Assembly (NCBI RefSeq): GCF_000447205.1
Contig: NZ_AUWY01000132.1
Location: 1-58,742, forward strand
Reading direction: 5' to 3'
Origin: Sphingobium ummariense RL-3
Lineage (GTDB): Bacteria > Pseudomonadota > Alphaproteobacteria > Sphingomonadales > Sphingomonadaceae
DNA length: 58,742 bases
This document shows, in pieces, positions 57,856-58,742 of the stretch. The notes beneath the pieces are model-generated. The model did no database searches and had not been told where the DNA came from. It saw only the letters and a program-made list of their open reading frames with translations. Position 1 is the stretch's first letter. Every line of letters starts with the position of its first letter. The translations under genes and the position numbers were made by a program.

Positions 57856-58619
57856 GCGATCAGGCCCCGGAGATCCTTCTCGCTCACCATCTCAAGGCGC
57901 TCAAGCTGCCTACGTGCCTGCGTGAGCATCACAAGCTCGCGCGGCAATGTGCCGCTGAAGGCGTCGATCATATCCGCTTCCTCGCCCGCCTCGTCGAGAT
58001 GGAAATGATCGACAGGGAGCGTCGCATGGTCGAGCGGCGCATCAAGGCCGCGCGCTTCCCCGCCGTCAAAAGCCTCGACAGCTTCGACTTCGCCGCCATC
58101 CCCAGGCTCAACAAGATGCAGGTGCTCGAGATGGCGCGCTGCGAGTGGATCGAGCGGCGTGAGAACGCCATCGCTCTGGGGCCATCAGGCACCGGAAAGA
58201 CGCACGTAGCGTTGGGGCTCGGACTGGCAGCATGCCAGAAAGGACTGTCGGTGGGCTTCACCACCGCGGCAGCGCTGGTCAGCGAAATGATGGAGGCCCG
58301 CGACGAGCGCCGTCTTCTGCGCTTCCAGAAGCAGATGGCCGGATACAAGCTGCTCATCATCGACGAACTGGGCTTTGTGCCGCTCTCCAAGACCGGCGCC
58401 GAACTGTTGTTCGAGCTGATCTCCCAGCGTTACGAACGCGGCTCCACCTTCATCACCAGCAACCTGCCCTTCGACGAATGGACCGAAACCTTCGGATCTG
58501 AGCGTCTCACAGGCGCGCTCCTCGATCGCCTGACCCATCACGTCAGCATCCTCGAGATGAACGGCGAAAGCTATCGCCTCGCGCACAGCCGGGCCCGCAA
58601 GGCCAAAACCAGACCCTGA
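57852..58619 (+). CDS. istB: IS21 helper ATPase IstB
   Basis: A 255-residue DnaC-like AAA+ ATPase with Walker A LGPSGTGKTHVALGL and Walker B LLIIDELGFVPL. It assists IstA in target choice. ATG 57852 is coupled to the istA stop. Full length. Confidence 0.96.
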   Translation: MSDQAPEILLAHHLKALKLPTCLREHHKLARQCAAEGVDHIRFLARLVEMEMIDRERRMVERRIKAARFPAVKSLDSFDFAAIPRLNKMQVLEMARCEWIERRENAIALGPSGTGKTHVALGLGLAACQKGLSVGFTTAAALVSEMMEARDERRLLRFQKQMAGYKLLIIDELGFVPLSKTGAELLFELISQRYERGSTFITSNLPFDEWTETFGSERLTGALLDRLTHHVSILEMNGESYRLAHSRARKAKTRP

Positions 58620-58742
58620 AAATTACACCAATGCCGGGGGGAGTGGCCCTCGGGCTACGCCCTCACGCCACTACCCCCGGCATGTAACACGATGGCCTGG
58701 TTTTACGCCGCCGAATGGCCGACTTTTGCTCCGCCGTTGACA

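Larger units (their letters stand above)
56242..58742 (+). mobile_element. IS21-family insertion sequence
   Basis: Left end TGAGAACGGCGGAGCAA at 56242 matches the inverted right end (TGTCAACGGCGGAGCAA, reading in from 58742) with about 22 of 27 positions. A second sub-terminal match is GGCGGCGTAAAA. It carries istA and istB. The right end coincides with the last base of the window, so the target duplication cannot be tested. GC-rich arms at ~58632-58682 can form a hairpin after istB. Confidence 0.9.

Noticed and set aside
1..58742. The window as a closed circle.
   Set aside because: If joined end to start, the bases before position 1 (TGACA) do not match the bases after the transposon (CCTAG), and position 1 onward does not match the left flank of IS21.

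Overview
This 58.7 kb window looks like accessory DNA of an alphaproteobacterium, most likely a sphingomonad (Sphingobium, Novosphingobium or Sphingopyxis type). The reasons are high GC, a plasmid replicase of the HTH_36 kind common on sphingomonad plasmids, a VirB/VirD4 conjugation system, and many mobile elements. I see no rRNA, tRNA or CRISPR array. The window begins on the first base of one transposon and stops on the last base of an IS21 element, so it is probably a contig broken at repeats. The flanks do not fit a circle closed at this joint.

Layout. (1) 1-5633: a complete transposon with ungapped ~140-bp inverted ends. It encodes a serine resolvase, a DDE transposase and an AAA+ ATPase (Tn552/Tn402-like, no TniQ), plus cargo for a lipoprotein and two membrane proteins. 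(2) About 5.6-22.3 kb: a long run of small genes, almost all on the minus strand, typical of a plasmid leading region. It holds a ParB-like protein, ArdC antirestriction protein, a Fic toxin with a VbhA-like antitoxin, a DUF3768 protein, a DUF6884-like protein and many unknowns. Three families of near-identical non-coding repeats sit just upstream of these genes (328/271 bp three times, ~270 bp twice, 83 bp twice). An IS66 element interrupts one gene with a clear 8-bp duplication. (3) 22.4-25.9 kb: nuclease, toprim/primase-like protein, putative replication initiator with a candidate antisense RNA in its leader, and a ribbon-helix-helix regulator flanked by two matching palindromic operators. 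(4) 25.9-40.0 kb: one long plus-strand operon for a full VirB1-VirB11/VirD4 type IV secretion system with an EexN-like exclusion lipoprotein and an LPD7-domain protein. No relaxase is in the window. (5) 40.1-46.6 kb: a Tn3-family transposase and resolvase with a compact mercury operon (merR, merT, merP, merA) between them. (6) 46.6-56.2 kb: an exopolysaccharide cluster (Wza-like, Wzc-like tyrosine kinase, Wzy-like polymerase, a fused epimerase/sugar transferase). Its divergent promoter region is filled by two tandem IS5-type elements, and its last glycosyltransferase gene is cut by an IS21 element (56242-58742).

How it fits together. The replicon and conjugation genes form a mobile plasmid backbone. 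The repeated leaders upstream of ardC, the parB-like gene and the DUF3768 gene resemble in position the single-stranded promoters (Frpo of F, ssi of ColIb-P9) that switch on defence-evasion genes as DNA enters a recipient. This is my leading candidate for an undescribed system. A 14-bp palindrome, GTGGCAGCTGCCAC, recurs seven times, only in the backbone.
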